64,000 nucleotides of DNA from Anaerolineales bacterium (lineage in GTDB: Bacteria; Chloroflexota; Anaerolineae; Anaerolineales; E44-bin32), in assembly GCA_037382465.1 (NCBI GenBank), contig JARRPX010000017.1, forward strand, positions 1-64,000. The letters run 5' to 3'. Positions 43,501 to 52,562 of this stretch are shown here, in pieces. Position 1 is the stretch's first letter; the number at the start of each line of letters is the position of its first letter. The position numbers and the translations under genes were made by a program. The notes below the pieces were generated by a model. It did not search any database. It was not told the DNA's origin and was given only the letters and a program-made list of their open reading frames with translations.

Positions 43501-45834
43501 TCACCTACTCTCCACGGCGAACGACGCAAACTCCGTCGAATCTGTGGGCTTCTGCTGCAAGCGATGAGCTGCAATCGCCGCCTGGCCCAGGGCGATGCCG
43601 CCATCGTTCGTCGGGACTCGCCGGTGGAGATAGACCTGCAGACCGCTTTGATCCAGCAGTCGCATTGTATGAGACAGCAGCACCTGATTCTGCCACACCC
43701 CACCGCTCAACACGACGTCACCGATGCCCTCCTTCTTCTGCAGCAGACGGCACACATTATCGACCATCCGGGCCACAGCGAGATGGAAACGAGCGGCGAT
43801 GCGTCCCTTGGACACGCCTGCGCGGGCATCGGCGACAATGGCCTGAATCACGGGAAGCGGATCGATTTCCGTCTCGCGCAGTTCGAACGTGTATGCGCTC
43901 TCTTCGTCCGGGATCACTGTGGCTTCTAGTTCGATCGCCGCCTGGGCTTCGTAATTGATTCGCTGACGCACATCGGCGAGCGAAGAAACCGCATCAAAAA
44001 GGCGGCCCATACTGGATGTCAGCGGCGTATTCAATTCAATGTTCAACATCCGGCGCAGCGCCTGGCGTTCTTCGCCGGAAGAGGCACGCACGGGCGCGAG
44101 CTCATCTTCCCATTCCAATCCTGCCCGCCGCAGCCAGGCCAAGGCCAGGCGCCACGGTTCACGCACGGCTGCGTCTCCTCCCGGCATGGGAACGTACGTC
44201 AGGTGGTAAGGACGCCGGAAATTTGCATAGTCGGCCAACAGGAACTCACCGCCCCAGATGGCGCCGTCCTCACCGTATCCCGTGCCGTCGAAGGCCACGC
44301 CGATCACCGGACGATCTTCAGGCAGCCCATGCTCGGTCATACAAGCGGCGATGTGCGCATGATGATGCTGCACGCCAACGGCGGGCAATTGCTCCTGCTC
44401 CGCGCGTACAAAGGCGTAGCGCGTGGCCAGATAATCGGGATGCAGATCGTACGCCAGAACGGCAGGCCGGACCCGGAACAAGCGCTCGAAGTGGCGCACA
44501 CCTTGCTCGAAAGCCTGCAGCGTCTCGAAATTCTCCATGTCCCCAATGTGATGGCTGAGAAAAGCGTAGCGCTCGCGAGTAAGGCAGAAGGTGTTCTTCA
44601 GTTCGCCGCCTGTGGCCAGAATCGACGGCGAATCCCATCCCAGGCGGATGTGATACGGCGCATAACCGCGTGCACGCCGCAGCGGATAGACGTCCTTTTC
44701 GGAAATACGCACCACGGAGTCGTCGCAGCGGGTTTGAATTCCGCGATTGTGCATCAAGAAGACATCCGCAAGCGGTGCAAGACTCTCGCGAGATTCTTCG
44801 TTCTGTGTAACGATCGGCTCTTCACTCATATTGCCGCTGGTCATCACCAACGCCGCAGGAAAATCCTGCGCCGGTTCGAGCAGCAGCACGTGCAAGGGCG
44901 TGTAGGGCAGCATCACGCCGAGGGTATGCTGCTTGGGCGCGACCGACTCGGCGATATTGGATTCCGGCCGACGTTCGAGTATCACGATCGGGCGTTCGCG
45001 AGCCGACAACAACGCCCGCTCATCCTCGTCCACAATACAATAAGCTTCTACCGCCGTAAGATCAGGCATCATCAAGGCAAACGGTTTCTCGACGCGCAGT
45101 TTTCGCTCCCGCAAGGTTTCGACGGCTTCAGGATTCGTCGCATCACAAGCCAGATGAAAACCGCCGAGTCCCTTGATGGCGACGATTTTTCCTTCCACCA
45201 AGCTCTTGCGGGCGTACGCCAGTGCGTCCTCCCGCTCTGCCACGATCGCGCCCTGGACTTCGCACCAGATATGTGGTCCACAAACCGGGCAGGCGATGGG
45301 TTGGGCGTGGAAACGGCGGTCTTCGGGATCGTGGTATTCGGCGGCGCAATCCGCACACATCTCGAAAGCCGCCATCGTCGTGTTGGGTCGATCGTACGGG
45401 ATGCCGGTGATGATCGTGAAACGCGGCCCGCAGTTCGTGCAGTTGATGAACGGATATCGATAGCGGCGGTCCTGGGGATCGTTCAGTTCGCGGAGACAAT
45501 CCGCGCACACGCTCACGTCCGGGGAAATGGGTTGAAAAGCGCCCTCGATTTCTTCCGAATGCACGATCTCGAAAATAGAAAACCCGTTTGCCCCCGTGAC
45601 TTCGGACTGAATGCCGTCGATGCGCGCCAGAGCCGGCGCGTCATTCTCCAACGCAGCCAGGAACGCCGAGATCGCCTCCTGCGTGCCATCGACCAGGATG
45701 TCCACGCCGGCGGACGTGTTGCGAACCCAGCCCGTCAACTGCAAGCGCTGCGCCAGTCCATGCACGAAGGGACGGAAACCGACCCCCTGCACGACTCCGT
45801 CGACGTGAATGCGTGCGCCTCGAATCTCACTCAT
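43501..45834 (-). CDS. hypF: Carbamoyltransferase HypF
   Basis: A 777-residue protein: acylphosphatase domain at about residues 5-90 (VVQGVGFRPFVHGLA), two zinc fingers (CADC to CTNC, CADC to CPVC), a YrdC-like domain from about 190, and a Kae1-like domain with HHHAHIAACM near 475. It makes thiocarbamate for HypE from carbamoyl phosphate. Start is ATG, 42 bases after the stop of the hypB remnant. Confidence 0.97.
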   Translation of the reverse strand: MSEIRGARIHVDGVVQGVGFRPFVHGLAQRLQLTGWVRNTSAGVDILVDGTQEAISAFLAALENDAPALARIDGIQSEVTGANGFSIFEIVHSEEIEGAFQPISPDVSVCADCLRELNDPQDRRYRYPFINCTNCGPRFTIITGIPYDRPNTTMAAFEMCADCAAEYHDPEDRRFHAQPIACPVCGPHIWCEVQGAIVAEREDALAYARKSLVEGKIVAIKGLGGFHLACDATNPEAVETLRERKLRVEKPFALMMPDLTAVEAYCIVDEDERALLSARERPIVILERRPESNIAESVAPKQHTLGVMLPYTPLHVLLLEPAQDFPAALVMTSGNMSEEPIVTQNEESRESLAPLADVFLMHNRGIQTRCDDSVVRISEKDVYPLRRARGYAPYHIRLGWDSPSILATGGELKNTFCLTRERYAFLSHHIGDMENFETLQAFEQGVRHFERLFRVRPAVLAYDLHPDYLATRYAFVRAEQEQLPAVGVQHHHAHIAACMTEHGLPEDRPVIGVAFDGTGYGEDGAIWGGEFLLADYANFRRPYHLTYVPMPGGDAAVREPWRLALAWLRRAGLEWEDELAPVRASSGEERQALRRMLNIELNTPLTSSMGRLFDAVSSLADVRQRINYEAQAAIELEATVIPDEESAYTFELRETEIDPLPVIQAIVADARAGVSKGRIAARFHLAVARMVDNVCRLLQKKEGIGDVVLSGGVWQNQVLLSHTMRLLDQSGLQVYLHRRVPTNDGGIALGQAAIAAHRLQQKPTDSTEFASFAVESR

Positions 45835-45876
45835 CGGAGACAGCCTCTCGCCGAGAACGACTCCCGAGTGGTTTCC

Positions 45877-46487
45877 TCAGGAAGCCTTTGATTCATGCTC
45901 CGAATCCTCCTGGGGCGCGGCCGCATCCGTTGATGCGGCTCCCCGACGGTGTGATTCCGTCATTTCCGTTACCCAATCCATCCATTCGGCCAAACCTTCT
46001 TCCGTGCGGCAGGACAGTGGAAAGGTCACCAAATCCGGGAAGGTTTATCGTCACCTTCCGGGACGGAAGCGATCAAAACGCTCTTATGCACACCGAGTTG
46101 AAAGCTCGCCGGACAAATCAGATTGCCGACGTTCTCTACGATCAACAGATCGATCTGCTTCAAATCTATCTCGTTCAATGCACCCTGCAGCATCACCGCA
46201 TCGAGATGGCATTCCCCGCCGGTGTTGATCTGCACGGCCAATGCACCCGCGGCGCTGGCTCGATCTGCGTCGATCGACGTTGCGATGTCCCCGTCGATCA
46301 CGCCCAATCGCATCTGTTCGGTGAGGCCGCGGATGGTGTGTTCGATGAGCGACGTCTTGCCGGCTCCGGGTGACGCCATCAAGTTCAGGGAAAAAACGCC
46401 ATGCGCGTCGAGCCGGGCGCGATTTTCCTGCGCCAACCGATCGTTGGCGCTCAAGATTTTCTCTGCAACAGGGATTCGTTCACTCAT
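45877..46487 (-). pseudogene. hypB: hypB, broken by internal deletion and frameshift
   Basis: HypB is the GTPase that delivers nickel to [NiFe] hydrogenase. The frame from ATG 46487 encodes 153 residues: P-loop ASPGAGKTSL, GDIATSIDADR, ENVGNLICPASF and VPEGDDKP, then ends at TGA 46026-46028 after SRIW. The expected C-terminus continues in a different frame to TGA 45877-45879 (DLVTFPLSCRTEEGL then AEWMDWVTEM). Compared with E. coli HypB, about 40 residues between are missing, including the NKxD guanine-specificity motif. This is either a true mutation or an assembly error. hypA overlaps its start by four bases. Confidence 0.8.
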
Positions 46488-46870
46488 GCTTCTGCTCCCG
46501 CAGGGTCGATCTCTTCGGAGACCACGCTACTGTCGACGTCGATCGCTTCGACGAAAAATTCATCGCCCGCCACGACGCGCACCACTTCGCTTCCGCAAGC
46601 CGGACAACCCATGTTGTCTTCCGAAGGTGGGTAGCGCTGATGGCATTCCAGGCACTCGATCTCGGCAGGTATGCGGCGAAATTGCAGGCGAGCACCTTCG
46701 GCGATCGTCCCTTCGGCCACCAGTCCCCAATAGAATTGTACCGACTCATCGACGACCGTAGAGAGTTGACCGATGACCAGGTAGATATTGCGAATGCGCC
46801 GTGCATCTGCAGCTTGGGCGTGGCGCAGCGCAATTTCAAGGATGCTTTCTGTGATCGGCAGTTCGTGCAT
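46484..46870 (-). CDS. hypA: Hydrogenase nickel chaperone HypA
   Basis: A 128-residue protein starting MHELPITESI, where Met1-His2-Glu3 bind nickel, and with the zinc site CLEC and CPAC near residues 74 and 91. I choose ATG 46868-46870 because family function needs His2; GGGTG lies about six bases upstream. It is first in hypABFCDE. Confidence 0.94.
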   Translation of the reverse strand: MHELPITESILEIALRHAQAADARRIRNIYLVIGQLSTVVDESVQFYWGLVAEGTIAEGARLQFRRIPAEIECLECHQRYPPSEDNMGCPACGSEVVRVVAGDEFFVEAIDVDSSVVSEEIDPAGAEA

Positions 46871-46891
46871 GACATTCACCCGCTATCATGG

Positions 46892-46919
46892 AGGATACCG
46901 CCCCGACCCTCGCTGTCAA
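46892..46919 (-). promoter_or_regulatory. Promoter of the hyp operon
   Basis: TTGACA (46914-46919) and TATCCT (46892-46897) are 16 bases apart on the minus strand, 22 bases before the hypA start: perfect -35 and fair -10 elements. Confidence 0.65.
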
Positions 46920-47007
46920 TAGTGGTTTATGTAACCCTATAAGGATGTATTCAGTCCAATTAGTTTGAATTTCCACAACGAATACGGCAAACGGTTACGA
47001 AAAGAGA

Positions 47008-47037
47008 AAAGGGCCGTCCATTCTGGATAGCCCCTTT
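47008..47037 (-). terminator. Intrinsic terminator after the cytochrome gene
   Basis: On the minus strand GAAAGGGGCTATCCA and TGGACGGCCCTTTT form a stem with a small bulge, followed by a U-rich tail (complement of 47001-47010). It lies just after the stop of the cytochrome gene at 47071. Confidence 0.8.
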
Positions 47038-47070
47038 CGGAAACGAAGAACAGACACTGAACCGACAAAT

Positions 47071-48810
47071 TCATTGGGTTTCAGACGTTACACTGGCGAC
47101 CACGATCGGCATGTTGGGAACGGTGTTGTAATAACCGATAAAACGATCCACGAGTGGATCGGAGTGCCCGGCGAGATTGTTGGCCCAGCGGTAGCCGATC
47201 GATTGATAGACAAGCTCAGCCGTTACTTTGAACGGACCCGGATGGTCGCCCAGGTTGATGATGTATTGAATTTCATCCCCACCGCCTTCGAAATCGTCGT
47301 CTTCCTTCGCTTCGCCGCGCACCGCGATATCTTGATAGGGCGCTTGCTTTTCGAACCCGGAAGGCAGCAGGCGATTGTCCTTGCGGTAGCTGGCCGCATT
47401 GAGCAGCACGGTGGTGACGTGCTTCTCGGTGTCCTGCATGATGGCCTCGTAGATCTGCACCTGTTCGGGTTGTACGATGGCATCGTAATGCTGTTCGAAC
47501 GTCGTCGCGTCTGCGTCGTTGTCGTTGCCCACGATGGAGCCGTCCGGATTGACGGCGCCCGATTCGAAAACCACGTCGCCGTTGGCGTCGTGCACGACGA
47601 AGTGAATCCAGGCACGCCGGGCCGGAAAACCGGTGGGGAATTTATGACCCGCCAGATTTTCGATCTGCAGATCGGCGGTGAGGTAAACGCCGGACAAGCG
47701 TAAGTCCTCGAAGTCGATCGTGGCCGTATCGTTTTGCAGTTGATCGAGGGTGCGGTCGATGGTCGCCTGGAACTGCTCGCTCGAGGCGGTCAGCGCCAAT
47801 TCATCGGGGAACGTGTTGAACATCTCAAGCATGTACACATTTCCCCCCACAAATACGTGTGTCGAGAAAGGACTGCGCAGCACTTCACTGGTGCTGGCGA
47901 TTTTCACGCCGCCTTGCGCCTCGGGCATGTGACAATCCTGACAGGCGTTGGTGCGGCGATAATCGCTGTAAAACCATTCGTAGTACGGAACTTGCTCGGG
48001 AAACTCACCGGCGAGCTGCCCGCTGGCATCCACGTACGTCGTATACAGCGTGTGGCACGTGGCGCAGAAAGTGGAATTCGAAAGATGCAATCCTTGCTCC
48101 GGCCGGTAGCCGACCGAATTTTGCATCAGATCCGCCTGAAAATCGTCGATGCTGAATATCCCGAAGATCAAACGATCGGGTGTTCGCAGTTCCGAGTCGA
48201 TGAGAAAATCTCCGCTGTTGGTCGTGGCCGATCCAAGTCCATCCGCTCGAATTTGATGGCACAGCGAACACGAAACCCCATCCATGGCCAGGTTGTGGAG
48301 GGGATGCTCTTCGGAGAGAAAGCCTCGCCCTCCGACAGCGGTAACCTGCTCGCCTTCCGTCATTGCTGTGAATCGCGCCATGGGCATGTGGCATTTGGCG
48401 CACAGGTCCTGGGTCGAATCTTCGATCTCGGGATTTTCGAGAATCTCCCCTGCCAGCGAAGCCTGCCAGTACGGATCGCGCGCTGCGTTGGCCATCATCG
48501 TCGAACGCCAGAAGCCAATCAGCGACACGTCCTCGCCGGTTTCATCCATCATTTTATCGTGGCAGACAGCGCAGGCGCCGGAGGCAGCGAAATAATCTCC
48601 GCGATCCTGGAGAAGGGGAAGTCCGGCATGCGCTCCTTCTTCCAGTTTCTCGGGAGTGGGCGTGACATACACCGTCGCCGTCGGAGGTGGAGTCCTGGTC
48701 GGCCGTTGAGGCTGTTCCGGTGTACTTGCCGTCTGGTCCGTTTCCGTTCCCGCGCCACACGCAGTCAACGCGAAAAGCAGCAACAGCGCATAGAATTTCG
48801 ATCGTTTCAC
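47071..48810 (-). CDS. Five-haem c-type cytochrome lipoprotein
   Basis: A 579-residue exported protein. The N-terminus is a lipoprotein signal (lipobox LTAC) and a Pro/Thr-rich linker. Five CxxCH haem motifs are seen: CAVCHD, CAKCHM, CSLCHQ, CATCHT and CQDCHM, within about residues 75-300. The C-terminal half is a beta-rich domain holding NLAGHKFPTGFPARRAW, a stretch common in multihaem proteins. GTG 48808-48810 has GGAGG five bases upstream and is preferred over an upstream ATG. Likely extracytoplasmic electron transfer; no partner gene is adjacent. Confidence 0.88.
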   Translation of the reverse strand: MKRSKFYALLLLFALTACGAGTETDQTASTPEQPQRPTRTPPPTATVYVTPTPEKLEEGAHAGLPLLQDRGDYFAASGACAVCHDKMMDETGEDVSLIGFWRSTMMANAARDPYWQASLAGEILENPEIEDSTQDLCAKCHMPMARFTAMTEGEQVTAVGGRGFLSEEHPLHNLAMDGVSCSLCHQIRADGLGSATTNSGDFLIDSELRTPDRLIFGIFSIDDFQADLMQNSVGYRPEQGLHLSNSTFCATCHTLYTTYVDASGQLAGEFPEQVPYYEWFYSDYRRTNACQDCHMPEAQGGVKIASTSEVLRSPFSTHVFVGGNVYMLEMFNTFPDELALTASSEQFQATIDRTLDQLQNDTATIDFEDLRLSGVYLTADLQIENLAGHKFPTGFPARRAWIHFVVHDANGDVVFESGAVNPDGSIVGNDNDADATTFEQHYDAIVQPEQVQIYEAIMQDTEKHVTTVLLNAASYRKDNRLLPSGFEKQAPYQDIAVRGEAKEDDDFEGGGDEIQYIINLGDHPGPFKVTAELVYQSIGYRWANNLAGHSDPLVDRFIGYYNTVPNMPIVVASVTSETQ

Positions 48811-49146
48811 GTACACCTCCGCCAACCTCGCATTAAAGCGCTTTCCGTCCTTGCGCCAGCAGGCGCCGTATCTGAATCCATCCGTTGCGGCGACGCTGAA
48901 TTATAACATCGCGAAGAACCGCCAGAGAAATCACCTCGAACGCGAAGCGCACGGCCGCAGCAGGCTGGGTGCGATCAGAAAGCGCCTGCGGGCTTCCCCC
49001 GCCGCAGCCGAACCATCATCATCTGCCCTTAATATTGGGGCGGTAAATTCATATCAGATCGAACGCAGATCCTGCCAATCCGTCAATATCGGGTTTCTTT
49101 GGATGAGCCAAGCCCAATCGTCTCTCAATACTGTGAGGTATTCGAC
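48811..49146. other. Intergenic region with extended -10 promoter
   Basis: On the minus strand TGTTATAAT (48900-48908) is an extended -10 element for the cytochrome gene about 90 bases before its start. I see no gene; the long plus-strand frame over this region is read against msrB and has unlikely composition. Confidence 0.45.
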
Positions 49147-49557
49147 ATGGAGAAAATCGAGAAAACCGACGCAGAATGGCGTCAGCAACTTTCGGCAGAG
49201 CAATACCGCATCATGCGCAAAAAGGGCACCGAAGCGCCCTTCAGCGGCAGATATAACAATTTCAAGGGGGAGGGGATATTTCGCTGCGCAAGCTGCGGCG
49301 CCCCGCTCTTCGATTCGGACACCAAATTCAACTCAGGAACCGGCTGGCCGAGTTTCTATGAGCCGTTCGACGAGGAAAACGTCCGCACCGAACGAGACGT
49401 AAGCCACGGCATGCTGCGGGAAGAAGTCCTTTGCAGCCGCTGCGGTGGGCACCTGGGACACGTCTTCGACGACGGGCCCCGGCCAACAGGTTTACGCTAC
49501 TGTATCAATTCTGCCGCGCTGCAGTTCGAGGATCGAAAAGAAGACGATTCGGAATGA
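49147..49557 (+). CDS. msrB: Peptide methionine-R-sulfoxide reductase
   Basis: A 136-residue MsrB that repairs oxidised methionine. The catalytic Cys is in RYCINSAAL; zinc is bound by two CxxC (CASC and CSRC); GTGWPSF is the family loop. ATG 49147 has GAGGT eight bases upstream. It stands alone, divergent from the cytochrome gene. Confidence 0.95.
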   Translation: MEKIEKTDAEWRQQLSAEQYRIMRKKGTEAPFSGRYNNFKGEGIFRCASCGAPLFDSDTKFNSGTGWPSFYEPFDEENVRTERDVSHGMLREEVLCSRCGGHLGHVFDDGPRPTGLRYCINSAALQFEDRKEDDSE

Positions 49558-49582
49558 GGTCGGATGTGGAGATTACGCTGGC

Positions 49583-50875
49583 CTAATCCCCGGCGGCGAG
49601 CATCTCCGCCGCCGTCCGGCGCGCAATTTCGACGGCAAAGTTCGTACCCCGATCCCACGGATAGACTTGGCTCATGCTGGCAAACCATAATCCGGGGATC
49701 GGCGTCCGGACGTCGGGAATCGCTTCGGAGTGATTCAGTTCGGGAATGGGCTGCGCGTAACGCGTGCGAAACATCCAGGAATCTCGAACCCATTCCGCCT
49801 TGAATTTGGGATTGAAGCGCGTCAGCGACGGCAAGAATCTATCCAGCAACTCCGCCTTACTCAACGAGAAATATTCATGGTCCGGAGCCAGATAATCGCC
49901 ACAGTAAACGATGTGATCCCCACTGAAGAAAGCCGGGGAAATGAAATTCGTGTGTTCCACGAGGGAAAGAAAAGGAAACCCGGCCTCCTTGGGGAGGTTG
50001 TGCCAGTAGATTCCTTTTTCTGAAAGCCGATGTGTGAGCGCCAGAATCAACACCACCGCGCCCATCGACTTCATCGCCAACAGCCGTCCGAGATAGTCTT
50101 CCGATAAACTCGGCGCCAATTTGGCCATCACAGCCGGCGAACTCGTCACCAGGCACTGGTCCACCCCGATCGAGTCGTTTTCCAGAGTCAGCGAAATCCC
50201 GCCACCTGGCTCGGCGGCGATATGCTGCACAGGCGTGCGCATTCGAATCGTCACGCCCTCCTGGCGCACACGGTCTGCGAAGGCGTCGATGAAGGCCTGG
50301 AAGCCACCTTCAAACGTCCCCAGGCGCGGTGTGCGTGCCTTGAAGCGCGCCCACATCCAGGCCATATTGACGTCGGCGTAATGATCGCCAAACTTGCTGA
50401 ACAGCAACGGCTTCCACAATCGTTCGTAGGACGTATCGCCCATCCAACGCCGCAGCCAGGAATCCGCCGTCACCGATTCCAGCGGTTTCCAGCGGGCGAT
50501 GTACTTCAAATAGGCGATCACCATGCCCATCCACAAGCGATTCAAGGGCGGCAGACCCGGAAAACGCAGTACGGACAGCGGGGAATCCAGCGCATAGAAA
50601 TCACCTTCGTAATAGACGGCCGTGATCGGCCGGAGGAACATCAGACGGTGACTCCAGGCCAACTCGTCGATTAATCCCAGGATGTGCCGGTCGCTGGCGA
50701 ACCAATGGTGGTAGTACTTCTCGACCGACCAATCCCACCGGGGAATTTTAAAGCCGCCTGCGAGCCCGCCCAGGGAGTCGCTCGCTTCGAACAAGGTTAC
50801 ATCTGCGCCTGCGCGTGCCATGTCATGCGCCGCCGATAGGCCGCCAACTCCCCCACCGACGATCGCCACGTTCAT
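49583..50875 (-). CDS. FAD-dependent amine-oxidase-like protein
   Basis: A 430-residue flavoprotein. Rossmann GGGVGGLSAA is near residues 7-16, with a protoporphyrinogen-oxidase/HpnE-like FAD-binding fold (GGLAGGFKIPRWDWSVEKYYH) and a C-terminal FAD motif near GLWFASMSQVYPWDRGTN. The substrate is unknown; such proteins act on carotenoid, squalene or sugar-nucleotide substrates. The start at ATG 50873-50875 is inside the flippase-like gene stop (ATGA overlap), making a two-gene unit. Confidence 0.85.
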   Translation of the reverse strand: MNVAIVGGGVGGLSAAHDMARAGADVTLFEASDSLGGLAGGFKIPRWDWSVEKYYHHWFASDRHILGLIDELAWSHRLMFLRPITAVYYEGDFYALDSPLSVLRFPGLPPLNRLWMGMVIAYLKYIARWKPLESVTADSWLRRWMGDTSYERLWKPLLFSKFGDHYADVNMAWMWARFKARTPRLGTFEGGFQAFIDAFADRVRQEGVTIRMRTPVQHIAAEPGGGISLTLENDSIGVDQCLVTSSPAVMAKLAPSLSEDYLGRLLAMKSMGAVVLILALTHRLSEKGIYWHNLPKEAGFPFLSLVEHTNFISPAFFSGDHIVYCGDYLAPDHEYFSLSKAELLDRFLPSLTRFNPKFKAEWVRDSWMFRTRYAQPIPELNHSEAIPDVRTPIPGLWFASMSQVYPWDRGTNFAVEIARRTAAEMLAAGD

Positions 50876-51885
50876 GCTTCTTCCTCCCGTTCGATTTCGC
50901 TTTTCACCCGTTCCCAGGTGAGCCCTTCCCGCGTCATATAGTATGCACCCAAAAGTGTGATGGGCAACCACAGCGCGGCGTGCAAGACGAGTGTATAGCT
51001 TGTCGCCAGGGATTTTTTCACGCCGTAAGCTTCGAGGACGGCAATTCCCGGCCGGTCGAACGTTCCCACATATCCGGGCGCAGAGGGAATCGTCGTCGCC
51101 AGATTGACGATGCCATTCATCAGCATCAAGGCAAAAAAGCTCACCTGGAAAGGAAACGCATGCATTACGAACCAATACTTCCCGGTCTCGAGCAGCCAGA
51201 TCACGATCGAGGTGATCAAAACCATGAAGACATCCAGCGGCGAACGTAGTGCAGCAAAACCTTCCAAGAAGCGCTCACTCAAATCGTTCACCTGTGAACG
51301 GAAACGCTCGGGCAAAAGCCGCGCAGTAAACCACTCGATCAGCTGCATGGCGCGCTTTGGAAAGACCGCCATGAGGATAAAAACCAGCACCGCACTGAAG
51401 AACACCACGGTGCCGATGATGGCCAAAGTCTGGATGCTTCCGGCAAAACCGGAATCCGCCGTGAGCGTAGCGAGTTCGGGGAGATTGATGAACACGAAAG
51501 CCAACATCACCACGCCATCCAGGCCGCGTTCCACGAGGATCGTGGCCAGTGAAGCGGAGATGGCGACATCTTCACGATGCCGTAATATGTATGCCCGCAG
51601 GAGCTCTCCCGCCCGCGCAGGATAGATGTTGTTGCCCATGTATCCGATGGCGACGACGGGGAACATGGCCTTCGTGGAAATGGATTTGATGGGGCGCAGC
51701 AGGTAATGCCAACGCCAGGCGCGTGCAACGACGGCCAGGAAATAGATGGCGACACCCGGTATCAGCCACCAATAATGCGCGCTGCGGATGATTTCCCAGG
51801 CCTCGGCCAGCTGAAAACCTCGCAGCGCGTCCCAGAGCAGGACGGCGCTGATGGCCATGCCCAGCCAGAACTGCCAACGTTTCAA
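50872..51885 (-). CDS. Flippase-like membrane protein (UPF0104 / LPG-synthase TM region)
   Basis: A 337-residue protein with about eight hydrophobic segments, related to the membrane part of lysylphosphatidylglycerol synthases (AglD/MprF N-terminal-like). Family stretches are RAWRWHYLLRPI and GYMGNNIYPARAGELLRAY. The start is TTG with GGAG six bases upstream. Coupled to the flavoprotein gene; probably moves a lipid-linked compound across the membrane. Confidence 0.82.
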   Translation of the reverse strand: MKRWQFWLGMAISAVLLWDALRGFQLAEAWEIIRSAHYWWLIPGVAIYFLAVVARAWRWHYLLRPIKSISTKAMFPVVAIGYMGNNIYPARAGELLRAYILRHREDVAISASLATILVERGLDGVVMLAFVFINLPELATLTADSGFAGSIQTLAIIGTVVFFSAVLVFILMAVFPKRAMQLIEWFTARLLPERFRSQVNDLSERFLEGFAALRSPLDVFMVLITSIVIWLLETGKYWFVMHAFPFQVSFFALMLMNGIVNLATTIPSAPGYVGTFDRPGIAVLEAYGVKKSLATSYTLVLHAALWLPITLLGAYYMTREGLTWERVKSEIEREEEA

Positions 51886-51900
51886 TGCCGCTCCTATAAA

Positions 51901-51932
51901 AGCGGCGGGGATACGAGTGCCCCGCCGCCGCT
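51901..51932. repeat. GC-rich hairpin in the flippase gene leader
   Basis: AGCGGCGGGG and CCCCGCCGCCGCT face each other around ATACGAGTG. It lies 16 bases before the TTG start on the minus strand, and could lower translation or end upstream transcription. Confidence 0.5.
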
Positions 51933-52028
51933 GGATTCTACCATCGAATCAGGAATTGCCAATTGGGTGAAAGTGCAGGTTCGGCATCGTCAACGCATTC
52001 GCAAAGCAGTCCTCTCTGAGATAAGTAA

Positions 52029-52057
52029 GGGCGATTTCAAGTGGATTGAAATCGCCC
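52029..52057. terminator. 12-bp perfect hairpin after the SWIM protein gene
   Basis: GGGCGATTTCAA and its complement with a GTGGA loop. It follows the stop of the SWIM-domain gene on the minus strand but lacks a U-run, so termination is only likely. Confidence 0.5.
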
Positions 52058-52095
52058 ATCTACAAGCTTTTATGGAGACTCCGGCAAGTTGCCGT

Positions 52096-52341
52096 TCACG
52101 TCACTTCGATCGGTACGGGCAGCATGCCCTCGAGAATGCGCTCGAGAGCCATCGTGTGGCTGCACACACCCCGGGTCAGGAAGAAATTGCAGTCGCAGGT
52201 CCAAAATCCGTCATTAAATTCAACAGTATGGGGATTGTTTTCCCCGTCAAACGTTGCGCGGAAATCTTGAATGCATATCCGATCCCGTTCTTCCGCGTAG
52301 CGCTTCGCTTTTTCGATCTTGCCAATCATTCCATAATCCAT
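52096..52341 (-). CDS. Small SWIM zinc-finger protein
   Basis: An 81-residue protein with a SWIM motif, CxCx(n)CxH, in CDCNFFLTRGVCSH, a zinc site that in larger proteins helps bind DNA or protein. GGAGGAG is seven bases before ATG 52339-52341; the upstream extension is discarded. It lies after a promoter, leader ORF and terminator (separate entries). Confidence 0.75.
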   Translation of the reverse strand: MDYGMIGKIEKAKRYAEERDRICIQDFRATFDGENNPHTVEFNDGFWTCDCNFFLTRGVCSHTMALERILEGMLPVPIEVT

Positions 52342-52374
52342 CGCTCCTCCTTTTTTTCCTGACGGTAAGAAATC

Positions 52375-52404
52375 AAAAAGGCACGCGCGTCTCAGCAGCG
52401 TGCC
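52375..52404 (-). terminator. Intrinsic terminator or attenuator before the SWIM gene
   Basis: GGCACGC (52398-52404) pairs with GCGTGCC (52380-52386) on the minus strand, followed by TTTTTGATTT. It lies between the leader ORF and the SWIM gene, so transcription of the gene must pass it. Confidence 0.65.
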
Positions 52405-52445
52405 CCATCGAGGCAAGTATTCACCTGTCGGTCCAATCCGCTCAT
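52392..52445 (-). CDS. Candidate leader peptide ORF
   Basis: MSGLDRQVNTCLDGARC (17 residues) begins at ATG 52443-52445 with GGAGGA nine bases upstream, and its stop falls inside the terminator stem. Downstream of a strong promoter, it looks like an attenuation leader; no run of one amino acid reveals a sensed metabolite, though it has two Cys and two Arg. Confidence 0.35.
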   Translation of the reverse strand: MSGLDRQVNTCLDGARC

Positions 52446-52469
52446 GGCGAACGTTCCTCCTCTATACGT

Positions 52470-52498
52470 AGTATAGATAGCACGGGCGTCGAAGTCAA
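52470..52498 (-). promoter_or_regulatory. Strong sigma70-type promoter for the leader/SWIM unit
   Basis: TTGACT (52493-52498) and TATACT (52470-52475) are exactly 17 bases apart on the minus strand, followed by GGAGGA and the leader ATG. Confidence 0.7.
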
Positions 52499-52562
52499 TC
52501 AACGCTTTCCATACGCACCCTCGACGCTCGTGACGTCTTCCCAGGATGATTCACCGAAGAGG

